From Phycicoccus flavus (lineage in GTDB: Bacteria > Actinomycetota > Actinomycetes > Actinomycetales > Dermatophilaceae), in the NCBI RefSeq assembly GCF_004025965.2, contig NZ_SAYU02000001.1, positions 1-64,000 of the forward strand: a stretch of 64,000 nucleotides of DNA, in the 5' to 3' direction. Below, piece after piece: positions 1-8,052 of this stretch (position 1 is its first letter; the number at the start of each line of letters is the position of its first letter). The notes under the pieces are model-generated. The model made no database searches. It had not been told where the DNA came from and was given only the letters and a program-made list of their open reading frames with translations. Made by a program: the position numbers and the translations under genes.

Positions 1-367
1 GGCGTCGTAGGAGCCGTCGGGGTCCTTGCGGACGGTGTCGATGGTGGCGGTGGGGTCCTGGGCCTCGACGGCGGCGACGACCTTCTCGGCCTCGGTGCCG
101 GTGACGGCGGTGTGCTGGTCCGCCCCGCCCGGACCGCCGTGACCACCCGGGCCGCCGGGGCCGCCGGTGTGCTCGGTGACGGTCTTGAGGTCGGCGCTGA
201 CGTCGTACATGACCGGGCTGCCGTCCTTGGTGCCGAGGGCGTCGTAGGAGCCGTCGGGGTCCTTGCGGACGGTGTCGATGGTGGCGGTGGGGTCCTGGGC
301 CTCGACGGCGGCGACGACCTTCTCGGCCTCGGCGCCGGTGACGGCGGTGTGCTGGTCCGCCCCGCCC
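1..367. repeat. 237-bp (79-codon) tandem repeat inside the PepSY-like gene
   Basis: Bases 1-130 recur at 238-367 with a single difference seen (GGTGCCG versus GGCGCCG, Thr versus Ala). The period of 237 bases is exactly 79 codons, so whole domains are duplicated in frame. Identity at silent positions suggests recent duplication or gene conversion. More copies may lie left of the window. Confidence 0.85.
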
Positions 368-537
368 GGGCCGCCCGGACCGCGGTCGCCGGCGGACCCG
401 GACGCGCTCGCGGACGAGGAGGGGGAGGGGGTGGCGGACGAGTCGTCCGCCGCGGCGGCGATGGCCGCGCCGGTCACGGCGAAGGCTCCGACGGCCGCGA
501 GGGAGGCGGCGGCCACGCCGAGGGTCTTGCGTCGCAT
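1..537 (-). CDS. Secreted protein with tandem PepSY-like domains, 3' end outside the window
   Basis: The gene runs off the left edge; 179 N-terminal residues are visible. The ATG (535-537) has an AAGGAG ribosome site 7 bases upstream. Residues 1-30 form a signal peptide (MRRKTLG then an Ala-rich core), followed by a Ser/Pro/Ala linker and Gly-Pro-Gly-Gly spacers. Two copies of a PepSY-like unit follow, each starting TAVTG(A/T)EAEKVVAAV and containing DTVRKDPDGSYDALG; the first spans about residues 62-115, the second starts near 141 and is cut. PepSY domains usually act outside the membrane as protease-inhibitor or binding modules. It is divergent from the hydrolase gene at 711. The domain call is by eye; the ligand is unknown. 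Confidence 0.75.
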   Translation of the reverse strand, partial: MRRKTLGVAAASLAAVGAFAVTGAAIAAAADDSSATPSPSSSASASGSAGDRGPGGPGGADQHTAVTGAEAEKVVAAVEAQDPTATIDTVRKDPDGSYDALGTKDGSPVMYDVSADLKTVTEHTGGPGGPGGHGGPGGADQHTAVTGTEAEKVVAAVEAQDPTATIDTVRKDPDGSYDA

Positions 538-604
538 GATGACACTCCTTGGGTTCGTCCGAACGGCCGGAGGGCCGCTCGTCGCCCCACGGTCCGGGGC
601 GTGC

Positions 605-633
605 CTGTCACGGACCTGTGGCCGACGTAGCGT
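605..633 (+). promoter_or_regulatory. Probable promoter of the alpha/beta hydrolase
   Basis: CTGTCA (605-610), a 17-base spacer and TAGCGT (628-633) resemble actinobacterial housekeeping -35/-10 elements. They lie about 78 bases upstream of the ATG at 711, in the divergent gap shared with the PepSY-like gene. Confidence 0.45.
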
Positions 634-710
634 GGGCCTGAGCGGCTCGCGCCCCCTGTGGACCGCGCGCCGTCCCCGACGACGAGGGACCCCCGCGACA
701 GGAGCGAGCC

Positions 711-1619
711 ATGACCGGACAGCCCGAGCCCGAGGTGCGGACCGCCCGCTGCGGCGACGTCGACATCGCCTACGACACCCTCGGCTCGCCGCAGGACCCG
801 ACCGTGCTCCTCGTCAACGGGCTGGGGACGCAGCTGACCGGCTGGCACCCCGACCTCTGCGCGGCCGTCGCCGCCGAGGGCTTCCACGTCGTCCGGTTCG
901 ACAACCGCGACGTCGGGCTCTCGACCCACCTGCACGAGGCCGGCAGGCCCGACCTCTCACCGCTGGCGCAGGGCGGGACGGTGACGGACGCGCCGTACAC
1001 GCTCGCCGACATGGCCGCCGACACCGCGGGCCTCGTCGACGCCCTCGGGGTCGAGCGGGTGCACCTGGTCGGGGTCTCGCTCGGCGGCATGGTCGCCCAG
1101 GAGACCGCCCTCGCCCATCCCGAGCGGGTGGCCAGCCTGACCTCGGTCATGTCCACCCCGGGCGGGGGCGTCGGGCGGGGCACACCGGAGGCGCTCGCCG
1201 TCCTCACCCTGCCGCCGGTCCCGGACGAGGCGGCGGCCGGCGAGCGCGGGGTGGCCGTCGCACGGGTCATCGGCTCGCCGGCCTACCCCGCCGACGAGGC
1301 GGAGGTCGCGCAGCGCTCCCGTGCGGCGTACCGCCGGGCGAACGACCCGGTCGGGGTCGCCCGGCAGTACGCCGCCGTCCTCGCGTCCGGCGACCGCACC
1401 GAGCGGCTGCGCGGCCTCGCGGTGCCCACCCTCGTGGTCCACGGCGAGGCCGACCCGCTGATCCGGGTCGAGGCCGGCCGGGCCACGGCCGACGCCGTGC
1501 CCGGGGCGCGCCTCGTCACTCTCCCCGGCATGGGCCACGACCTGCCCCGCGAGCTGTGGCCCCGGCTCGTCGCCGAGATCGCGGCCCACGCCCGCGCGGC
1601 GCAGGAGCGGACCGGCTGA
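711..1619 (+). CDS. Alpha/beta hydrolase
   Basis: A 302-residue cytoplasmic alpha/beta-hydrolase-fold protein with no signal peptide. The nucleophile elbow is GVSLGG with Ser123; the acid is probably Asp248 in HGEADPL and the base His276 in GMGHDLP. An oxyanion-hole style NGLG motif lies near residue 37. The ATG at 711 follows AGGAGCG with good spacing. The family covers esterases, lactonases and dehalogenases, and nothing nearby fixes the substrate. It is a single-gene unit, followed by a 275-base gap before the glycosyltransferase operon. Confidence 0.85.
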   Translation: MTGQPEPEVRTARCGDVDIAYDTLGSPQDPTVLLVNGLGTQLTGWHPDLCAAVAAEGFHVVRFDNRDVGLSTHLHEAGRPDLSPLAQGGTVTDAPYTLADMAADTAGLVDALGVERVHLVGVSLGGMVAQETALAHPERVASLTSVMSTPGGGVGRGTPEALAVLTLPPVPDEAAAGERGVAVARVIGSPAYPADEAEVAQRSRAAYRRANDPVGVARQYAAVLASGDRTERLRGLAVPTLVVHGEADPLIRVEAGRATADAVPGARLVTLPGMGHDLPRELWPRLVAEIAAHARAAQERTG

Positions 1620-1752
1620 GCCCGGCCCCGGCCCCGCCCCACAGCCGCGGGGGCGGACGGCGACGACGCGGCCGCCGACGCCCGGCGAGGTGGGGGGCAT
1701 GACCGGGCCCCCGAGGGGGTACAGGGAGGGCCACACCACGGCAGGAGCGACG

Positions 1753-1824
1753 ATGACCAGCACGACCCTCGGGGGCGGCAGCGGACCCATGTCCGCGGCA
1801 GGGCCCACGACCGGCCCTCGGTGA
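1753..1824 (+). CDS. Possible 23-residue leader or small peptide
   Basis: A short reading frame (start MTSTTLGGG, end TTGPR, stop TGA at 1822-1824) sits 70 bases upstream of the glycosyltransferase operon and has a good ribosome site, GCAGGAGCGACG then ATG. It is Thr/Gly-rich with no recognisable family. It could be a leader peptide for the operon, a small unannotated protein, or chance. The rest of 1620-1894 shows only a weak GC hairpin (1693-1712), a possible hydrolase terminator. Confidence 0.3.
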   Translation: MTSTTLGGGSGPMSAAGPTTGPR

Positions 1825-1894
1825 CGGCAGGACCGCCGGCCACCCGTTCCCCGCGCACGACCCACCCGGTCGTCCCCGTCGCCGGGGAGGCCGC

Positions 1895-2974
1895 GTGCAC
1901 GTCGTGATCCTCGCCGCGTCCCGGCACCCGGTCGCCGAGCCCTTCGCCGGCGGCCTGGAGTCGCTGACCTGGCACCTCGTGCGTGGCCTGCGCGAGCACC
2001 GGGTCGACGTCACCGTCTTCGCCGGCGAGGGCACCGACCCCGGCCTCGGGGCCCGGATCCTGCGGACCAGCCCGCTGCGGCTCAGCGACGCCGCGCGGGC
2101 CGACGTGAGCATGGTCCCCGAGCCCTGGCTGCGCGAGCACCACGCCTACCTCCAGGTGATGCTCGAGCTCCAGCGCCGCGAGGACGTCGACGTGGTCCAC
2201 AACAACAGCCTCCACCACCTGCCCGTCGCCATGGCCGGGTCGGTCCCCGCCGCCGTCGTCACGACGCTGCACACCCCGCCGACGCCCTGGCTGGAGCCCG
2301 CCATCGCCATCGCCGAGGCCTCGCCCGGCCGGTCCTCACGGCACGTCGCCGTCAGCGAGCACACCGCCGAGACCTGGCGGCACGTCGCGCCCGTGCAGGT
2401 CGTGCGCAACGGCATCGACGTCGAGCGCTGGACCCCGGGACTCGGGGGTCCGGACCTCGCCTGGGGCGGACGGCTCGTCCCCGAGAAGGCGCCGCACGTC
2501 GCCATCGCCATGGCGCGGGCCGCCGGGCGGCGCCTGCGCCTCGCCGGACCGGTCGGCGACCCGGTGTACTTCGACCGGTTCGTCCGGCCCCAGCTCGGTG
2601 ACGACGTCGAGTACGTCGGCCACCTCGACACCGCCGGCCTGGCCGCGCTGTTCGGCTCCAGCGCCACGACCCTCGTGACGCCGGAGTGGGACGAGCCGTA
2701 CGGGCTCGTCGCCGCGGAGTCCCTCGCCTGCGGGACCCCCGTCGTCGCCCTGGCCCGCGGCGGCCTGCCCGAGGTGATCGACGCCACCTCCGGCGTGCTC
2801 CTCGACCCGCACGCCCCCGACCTGCTGGACCGCGCGGCCGACGCCGTCGCCGCCGCCCGGCGCCTCGACCGCCGCGCGTGCCGCGAGCGGGCGGTGCGCG
2901 AGTGCTCGGTGACCCGGATGGTGCGCGAGTACCTCGACCACTACGAGACCCTGAGCGCGGGGCTCGTCGCGTGA
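1895..2974 (+). CDS. Glycosyltransferase family 4 (GT-B)
   Basis: A 359-residue GT-B retaining glycosyltransferase, first gene of a six-gene operon. The GTG start at 1895 follows GGGAGG. The N-terminal Rossmann lobe begins with HVVILAASRHPVAEPFAGGLE, typical for acceptor-side glycine loops, and the donor site carries the EX7E pair Glu267/Glu275 in EPYGLVAAES. It is presumed to move a sugar from a nucleotide-sugar to a lipid or glycan acceptor on the cytoplasmic face of the membrane; donor and acceptor are unknown. Its stop overlaps the next start (GTGA). Confidence 0.85.
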   Translation: MHVVILAASRHPVAEPFAGGLESLTWHLVRGLREHRVDVTVFAGEGTDPGLGARILRTSPLRLSDAARADVSMVPEPWLREHHAYLQVMLELQRREDVDVVHNNSLHHLPVAMAGSVPAAVVTTLHTPPTPWLEPAIAIAEASPGRSSRHVAVSEHTAETWRHVAPVQVVRNGIDVERWTPGLGGPDLAWGGRLVPEKAPHVAIAMARAAGRRLRLAGPVGDPVYFDRFVRPQLGDDVEYVGHLDTAGLAALFGSSATTLVTPEWDEPYGLVAAESLACGTPVVALARGGLPEVIDATSGVLLDPHAPDLLDRAADAVAAARRLDRRACRERAVRECSVTRMVREYLDHYETLSAGLVA

Positions 2975-4017
2975 TCGGGTGGTACGTCCACCACCAGGGG
3001 CGCGGGCACGCGACCCGGGCCGCCGCCGTCGCCGCGCACCTGCGCCACCCCGTGACCGGCCTCGGGTCCGGTCCGCCGCCCGAGGGCTGGACGGGGCACT
3101 GGGTCGACCTCGAGCCCGACGACCTCGACCCCGCCCCGGCCGACGCCACCGCCCGCGGGGTGCTGCACCACGTCCCCCGGCGCGACGCCGGCCTCGCCGC
3201 CCGCTCGGCCCGGGTCGCCGCGTGGGCCGCCGCCGAACGGCCGGCCCTGCTCGTCGTCGACGTCTCGGTCGAGGTGACGCTGCTCGCGCGCCTGTGCGGC
3301 GTGCCCGTCGTCGTCGCCGTCCTGCCCGGCGACCGGTCCGACCCGGTGCACGCCCTGGCCCACGACGTCGCCGAGGCCCTGCTCGCCCCCTGGCCCGCCG
3401 GCACCCACGAGGTCGCCTGGCCGTCCGAATGGGCCGGCAAGGTCTGGACCGTCGGGGCGATGAGCCGCTTCGACGGCCGTCCCGTCCGCCCGCCCGCGCG
3501 CCGCGACGCCCCGCGCGTCCTCCTGCTCTGGGGCGCCGGCGGCCGGTCGACCACGGACGGGCAGGTGGCCGCCGCGCGGGCCGCGACCCCCGGCTGGGAG
3601 TGGACCGAGTGCAGCGACACCGGCCCCGAGGAGCTGTGGGAGTCCCTGCTCGACGCCGACGTCGTCGTCACCCACGGCGGGCAGAACGCCGTCGCCGAGG
3701 TCGCGGCCGCCCGGCGTCCGGCGGTCGTCGTCGCCCAGCCGCGGCCCTTCGACGAGCAGGCGTGGACCGCCCGGTGCGTCGACGCCCTGGGCCTCGCCGT
3801 CGGCCTGGCGGAGTGGCCGGACGCCGACGCCTGGCCGGCGCTGCTGGAGCGCGCCCGGACCCTCGGCGGTGCCGGCTGGGAGCGGTGGAGCCCCGGCGAC
3901 GCCGCGGCCGACGCGGCCCGGCGGCTCGACGCCATCGCCGACGACCTGGCCGACGAGCCGACCGACCACCCCACCGGGCGGACGGCCGCCCCGCGGCCCG
4001 ACCGGGTGCCGTTGTGA
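2971..4017 (+). CDS. MurG-like GT-B glycosyltransferase
   Basis: A 348-residue protein starting at GTG 2971, chosen because it overlaps the previous stop by four bases (GTGA); longer upstream readings overlap the GT4 gene. The N-terminus has HHQGRGHATR (residues 7-16), a glycine-rich acceptor loop as in MurG/GT28 and MGDG-synthase relatives. The C-terminal half has THGGQNAVAE around His235, the nucleotide-sugar site motif of that fold. It probably transfers a hexose or amino sugar in the same pathway as its neighbours. Confidence 0.75.
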   Translation: MIGWYVHHQGRGHATRAAAVAAHLRHPVTGLGSGPPPEGWTGHWVDLEPDDLDPAPADATARGVLHHVPRRDAGLAARSARVAAWAAAERPALLVVDVSVEVTLLARLCGVPVVVAVLPGDRSDPVHALAHDVAEALLAPWPAGTHEVAWPSEWAGKVWTVGAMSRFDGRPVRPPARRDAPRVLLLWGAGGRSTTDGQVAAARAATPGWEWTECSDTGPEELWESLLDADVVVTHGGQNAVAEVAAARRPAVVVAQPRPFDEQAWTARCVDALGLAVGLAEWPDADAWPALLERARTLGGAGWERWSPGDAAADAARRLDAIADDLADEPTDHPTGRTAAPRPDRVPL

Positions 4018-4901
4018 CCCCCCGGGTCGCCGTCGTGACGCCGGTGCACGGGCGGCACCGGCACCTCACCGGGCAGCGCTGGGGCCTGGCCCGCCAGACC
4101 CACGCCCCCGACGCGCACGTCGTCGTCGCCATGGGCGACCCCGACGTGACGGGCGTCCTCGCCGAGGCGCCGGACGGCCCGCCCGCCCACGTCGTCGACG
4201 TCGACCTCGTCGACGGCCGGCTGCCGCTGGCCGCCGCGCGCAACGCCGGCGTCCGTGAGGCCGCGCACCGGGGCGCCGAGGTCGTCGTCCTCCTCGACGT
4301 CGACTGCGTCCCGGCCCCCGACCTCGTCGCTGACTACCTCGCCGCGCTGGCGTCCGCCGCGGCGGAGGGTGACCCGCCGGTCTTCGCCTGCGGGGTGGTG
4401 CGCTACCTCGACGCCGCGACGACCGCGGCCGGCCCGGTCTGGGTCGACGACTCGGCGCTGGAGGCGGGCTCGACCCCGCACGCCGCCCGGCCCGCGCCGC
4501 CCGCCGGTGCGGTCGAGCGCGGCGGCGACGCCCGGCTGTTCTGGTCGCTGTCGTTCGCGGCGACGGTTACCGACTTCGAGCGGGTCGGCGGCTTCGACGA
4601 GGGCTACGTCGGCTACGGCGCCGAGGACACCGACGTCGGCCAGCGGCTCGAGGCGGCCGGTGGCAGCATCCTCTGGCTCGGCGGCGCCACCGCCTACCAC
4701 CAGCACCACGGCGACGGCGGCCTGCCCGTGCAGCACGTCCACGACATCGTCGCCAACGGCGGCCGCTTCGCCCGGCGCTGGGGCTGGTGGCCGATGGGCG
4801 GCTGGCTCGACGGGTTCGAGGACCTCGGGCTGGTCCGGCGCGACGGCGCGGGCGGCTGGGTCGCCACCGGCCCGGCCCGGCGGACGGCGGGGTCGCGGTG
4901 A
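4014..4901 (+). CDS. Glycosyltransferase family 2 with galactosyltransferase-type C-terminus
   Basis: A 295-residue GT-A enzyme starting at GTG 4014, overlapping the previous stop by four bases. The N-terminus VAVVTPVHGR is the GT2 nucleotide-binding strand. The metal-binding DXD is Asp95-Val-Asp97 in LLDVDCVP. GGFDEGYVGYGAEDTDVG (Glu204-Asp205) matches the C-terminal domain of galactosyltransferase-like GT7/GT2 proteins and supplies the catalytic acidic pair. No membrane segments are seen. It is an inverting transferase, third in the operon. Confidence 0.85.
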   Translation: MTPRVAVVTPVHGRHRHLTGQRWGLARQTHAPDAHVVVAMGDPDVTGVLAEAPDGPPAHVVDVDLVDGRLPLAAARNAGVREAAHRGAEVVVLLDVDCVPAPDLVADYLAALASAAAEGDPPVFACGVVRYLDAATTAAGPVWVDDSALEAGSTPHAARPAPPAGAVERGGDARLFWSLSFAATVTDFERVGGFDEGYVGYGAEDTDVGQRLEAAGGSILWLGGATAYHQHHGDGGLPVQHVHDIVANGGRFARRWGWWPMGGWLDGFEDLGLVRRDGAGGWVATGPARRTAGSR

Positions 4902-5920
4902 GCACCGTGTGGCGGGCCGCCGAGTGGGCCGAGCCGGACCCGCCCGCCGTCCCGGCGGGCCTGGGCCCCGCGCTCGACCTGGGCCGCCGGCTGGCGCCCG
5001 TCGCCCGGGACCTGCCCGCGGACCCGTGGCGCTACCTCGCGACGCTGGCCACGCTGGGGGCGGGCGACCTCGGCACCGCCCGGACGGTCGAGCCGCACCT
5101 GGACGCCGTCGCCGTCCTCGAGCAGGCCGGGCGCCCCGACCTGACGCCCCTCGGCGTCGACGAGGACAGCACATTCGGCGTCTACGCCGCCCGCGCCCCC
5201 GGCGCCGTCCTGCGGGCCACGCGCTCGAGCGGCACCGACGACACCGGCTGGCGGGTCTCCGGGCGCAAGGCCTGGTGCTCGCTGGCGCCGAGCCTCAGCC
5301 ACGCCCTCGTCACCGTCGACGAGGGCGAACGGCCCGGGCTGTACGCAGTGCCGCTGCGCCACGGCGGCGTCGCGCACGAGGCGGGGGACTGGGTCGCCCG
5401 CGGCCTGACCGCCGTCACCACCGGCGCGGTCGTCCTGGACGACGTGCCCGCCGTCCCGGTGGGGGAGCCCGGCTGGTACCTCGCGCGGCCCGGCTTCGCC
5501 TGGGGCGGCATCGGCGTCGCCGCGGTCTGGTTCGGCGGGGCCGCCGCGCTCGGCGGCCGGCTCGTGGACGCCGCCGGCCGCCGCCCCCCGGACCAGGTCG
5601 CGCTCCTCCACCTCGGCACCGCCGACCGCGGGCTGCACACCGCCCTGCTCGCCCTCCGGGACGCCGCCCGCGCCATCGGGGACGGGTCGGCCGACGGCCC
5701 GGCGGGGTCCCTGCTCGCCGCCCGGGTGCGGGCCGTCGTCGCGGGCGTCGCCGAGGAGGTGCTCACCGTCGTCGGGCACGGCCTCGGCCCCGCGCCGCTC
5801 ACCCACGACGACGAGCACGCCGGCCGGGTCGCCGACCTCACCGTCTACCTCCGCCAGCACCACGCCGAGCGCGACCTCGCCGCCCTCGGGTCGCTCGTGC
5901 TGGGGGACGACGACCGATGA
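4898..5920 (+). CDS. Acyl-CoA-dehydrogenase-like flavoprotein
   Basis: A 340-residue protein starting at GTG 4898 (GTGA overlap). The middle region, SGRKAWCSLAPSLSHALVTV then GLYAVPLR and TGAVVLDDVPA, fits the beta domain of acyl-CoA dehydrogenases, with a helical C-terminal domain. It is shorter than the usual 380-400 residues, and I could not identify the catalytic glutamate or a clear FAD-phosphate motif, so it may oxidise a non-CoA substrate or hydroxylate. In a glycan operon it could desaturate an acyl group or act on an amino sugar. Confidence 0.65.
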   Translation: MSTVWRAAEWAEPDPPAVPAGLGPALDLGRRLAPVARDLPADPWRYLATLATLGAGDLGTARTVEPHLDAVAVLEQAGRPDLTPLGVDEDSTFGVYAARAPGAVLRATRSSGTDDTGWRVSGRKAWCSLAPSLSHALVTVDEGERPGLYAVPLRHGGVAHEAGDWVARGLTAVTTGAVVLDDVPAVPVGEPGWYLARPGFAWGGIGVAAVWFGGAAALGGRLVDAAGRRPPDQVALLHLGTADRGLHTALLALRDAARAIGDGSADGPAGSLLAARVRAVVAGVAEEVLTVVGHGLGPAPLTHDDEHAGRVADLTVYLRQHHAERDLAALGSLVLGDDDR

Positions 5921-7302
5921 CGGCCCGCGTCCAGCCGCTCTTCCACCACAGCGACCCCGGCACCCCGGAGCCGGCCTGGCTGCTGGACCCGCGCTGGGCG
6001 GACGTCCCGCTCGTCGACGTCCCCGGGCTCGCGGACCGCTACGACGACGTGCTCGTCCTCGCCGCCCACCCCGACGACGAGTCGCTGGCCGTCGGCGGTC
6101 TCGTCGCCGCGGCGGCCCGGGCCGGCCTGCCCGTCCGGGTCCTCGTCGCGACCCGCGGCGAGGGCTCGCACCCGCACGCGACGGCCTGGACCCCGAGGCT
6201 GCTGGCCCAGGTCCGCCGGGCCGAGGCCACGCTGGCCGTCGGCCGGCTCGCCCCCGGGGCGCCGGTCGACCAGTTGGAGCTGCCGGACGGCGGGCTCGAG
6301 GCGGCCGAGGACGTCCTCGTGGCCGAGGTGGCCGGCCGCCGCGGCCCGCGCACCCTCGTCCTCGCCCCGTGGACCGGCGACGGCCACCCCGACCACGACG
6401 CCCTCGGCCGGGCGGCCGCCCGGGCGGTCGGCGACGGGTCGGGCCTCGCGCACTACCCGCTCTGGCTGTGGCACTGGGGCTCGCCGGACGAGCTGGACTG
6501 GTCCCGGGCCCACGTCGTCGAGCTCACGCCGGCCGACCTCGACGCCAAGGCCGGCGCCCTGGAGGCCTACCCCTCGCAGACCCGCCCGCTCGGCCCCGGC
6601 TCCGGGGACGAGGCCGTCCTCACCCCGCCCGTGCTGCGCCGGGCCGCCCGCGTCGTCGAGCTGCTCCTGGCCGCCGACGGCGTGCTGCCCGTGCGGCCCG
6701 CCCGCGCCGACGACACCGTGGCCGAGCCGTTCGACGCCATGTACGACGACGGCCCCGACCCGTGGGGCTTCCGCGGCTCGTTCTACGAGTCCCGCAAGCG
6801 CGACCTCACCGCGGCGCTGCTCGGCCGGGAGCGCTACCGCCGGGTCCTCGAGATCGGCTGCGCGGACGGCCTGCTCACCCGCCGGCTGGCCGGCCGCGCC
6901 GACGAGGTCGTCGCCGTCGACGTCAGCGCCCGGGCCCTGGAGCAGGCCCGCCGGGACGCGCCGGCCCACGTCGCCTGGGTCCGGGGCCGGGCGCCCGGGG
7001 CCGTGCCCGACGGCCCGTTCGACCTCGTCGTGGTGTCCGAGGTCGGCTACTTCCTCACCCCGGTGGAGCTGCTCGCGACCCTGCGCCGGGTGCACGCCGC
7101 CCTGGCGCCGGAGGGCGAGGTCGTGCTCGTCCACTGGCGGCACTCCACGGACGAGGTGCCGCTCGACGGGCCCACCGTGCACGCCCAGGCCGGCGCCGTC
7201 CTCGCCGACCTCGGCCACCGGGTGCGGCACGCCGACGCCGACGTGCTCGCCGACGTCTGGGGCGGGCCGGGGTCGGTGGCGGCCGCCGAGGGGCGCCGGT
7301 GA
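5917..7302 (+). CDS. Fused PIG-L N-deacetylase and NodS-like SAM methyltransferase
   Basis: A 461-residue two-domain enzyme with an ATGA overlap. Residues about 40-265 are a PIG-L/LmbE zinc deacetylase: AHPDDE at 50-55 (His51, Asp53, Asp54) and HPDH at 157-160 give the zinc ligands and base. Residues about 275-455 are a class I methyltransferase with LEIGCADG (311-318) as SAM loop and, just before it, PDPWGFRGSFYE (Asp281-Pro-Trp283), resembling the DPWxFxxSxYE signature of NodS, which N-methylates the amine of deacetylated chitin oligosaccharides. The fusion predicts removal of an N-acetyl group followed by methylation on one sugar. Substrate is inferred only. Confidence 0.8.
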   Translation: MTARVQPLFHHSDPGTPEPAWLLDPRWADVPLVDVPGLADRYDDVLVLAAHPDDESLAVGGLVAAAARAGLPVRVLVATRGEGSHPHATAWTPRLLAQVRRAEATLAVGRLAPGAPVDQLELPDGGLEAAEDVLVAEVAGRRGPRTLVLAPWTGDGHPDHDALGRAAARAVGDGSGLAHYPLWLWHWGSPDELDWSRAHVVELTPADLDAKAGALEAYPSQTRPLGPGSGDEAVLTPPVLRRAARVVELLLAADGVLPVRPARADDTVAEPFDAMYDDGPDPWGFRGSFYESRKRDLTAALLGRERYRRVLEIGCADGLLTRRLAGRADEVVAVDVSARALEQARRDAPAHVAWVRGRAPGAVPDGPFDLVVVSEVGYFLTPVELLATLRRVHAALAPEGEVVLVHWRHSTDEVPLDGPTVHAQAGAVLADLGHRVRHADADVLADVWGGPGSVAAAEGRR

Positions 7303-8036
7303 GCGCCGTCCGCCACGTCCTCGTCGTCGTGCCCGCGCGCGACGAGGAGCAGGTGCTCGGGCCGTGCCTGCGCAGCCTCGAGGTCGCCGCCGCGCGGCTG
7401 CGCCGGGCCCGGCCGGACGTCGCGGTCGACGTCGTCGTCGTCCTCGACGGGTGCGTCGACGGCTCGGCGGCCGTGACCGCGCGGTACCCGGTGACCGCGT
7501 TCCCCGTCCTCGCCGGGACGGTGGGGGCCGCGCGCCGGCTGGGGGTCCGCGGCGGTCTCGCCCTGCGCCCGGCCGACATCCCCAACGAGGCCGTCTGGAT
7601 CGCGAGCACGGACGCCGACTGCGAGGTCCCGCCGCACTGGCTGACCGAGCAGGTCGCGCTGGCCGAGGGCGGCGCCGACCTCGTGGTCGGCACCGTCGTC
7701 CCGGCCGGTGACCTCGACCCCGTCCGGCTCGCGGAGTGGCACTCCCGGCACGACCTGCGCGACGGCCACCCCTACGTGCACGGTGCCAACCTCGGGGTCC
7801 GGCTCACGGCCTACGCGGCGGCCGGGGGCTTCCGGCGGCTCGTCCGCCACGAGGACGTCGGGCTCGTGAGGCGCGTCCGGGCGCTCGGTCACCCGTGGGT
7901 CGCCACCGACCGGACCCGGGTGCGGACCTCGCCGCGGCTCCAGGGGCGGGTCGAGGGCGGGTTCGCCGGCTACCTCGCCGCCCTGCCCGGGACCGACCCC
8001 GCGCCCGCCCGGCGGGCCCGGACCCGCCGCCGCTGA
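7299..8036 (+). CDS. Glycosyltransferase family 2
   Basis: A 245-residue GT-A enzyme starting at GTG 7299 (GTGA overlap), last gene of the operon. HVLVVVPARDEEQ opens the nucleotide-binding fold, and the DXD is Asp105-Ala-Asp107 in STDADCE. YVHGANLGVR and HEDVGLVRR supply the usual acceptor and catalytic motifs of GT2 proteins of the glucosyl-3-phosphoglycerate-synthase-like type. It lacks transmembrane helices. Only 16 bases separate its stop from the convergent GntR gene. Confidence 0.8.
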   Translation: MSAVRHVLVVVPARDEEQVLGPCLRSLEVAAARLRRARPDVAVDVVVVLDGCVDGSAAVTARYPVTAFPVLAGTVGAARRLGVRGGLALRPADIPNEAVWIASTDADCEVPPHWLTEQVALAEGGADLVVGTVVPAGDLDPVRLAEWHSRHDLRDGHPYVHGANLGVRLTAYAAAGGFRRLVRHEDVGLVRRVRALGHPWVATDRTRVRTSPRLQGRVEGGFAGYLAALPGTDPAPARRARTRRR

Positions 8037-8052
8037 CCTCGCACCGCCGCGG

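Noticed and set aside
1-367. Possible CRISPR or VNTR array
   Set aside because: The 237-base period is in frame and encodes a protein domain; there are no short repeats with unique spacers.
2352-5174. A 940-codon open frame on the minus strand across the glycosyltransferase operon
   Set aside because: It is Arg/Gly/Pro-rich, has no domain and is the complement of well-supported plus-strand genes; long antisense frames are normal at this GC content.
8037-8052. Terminator between the glycan operon and GntR gene
   Set aside because: Sixteen bases with no inverted repeat.
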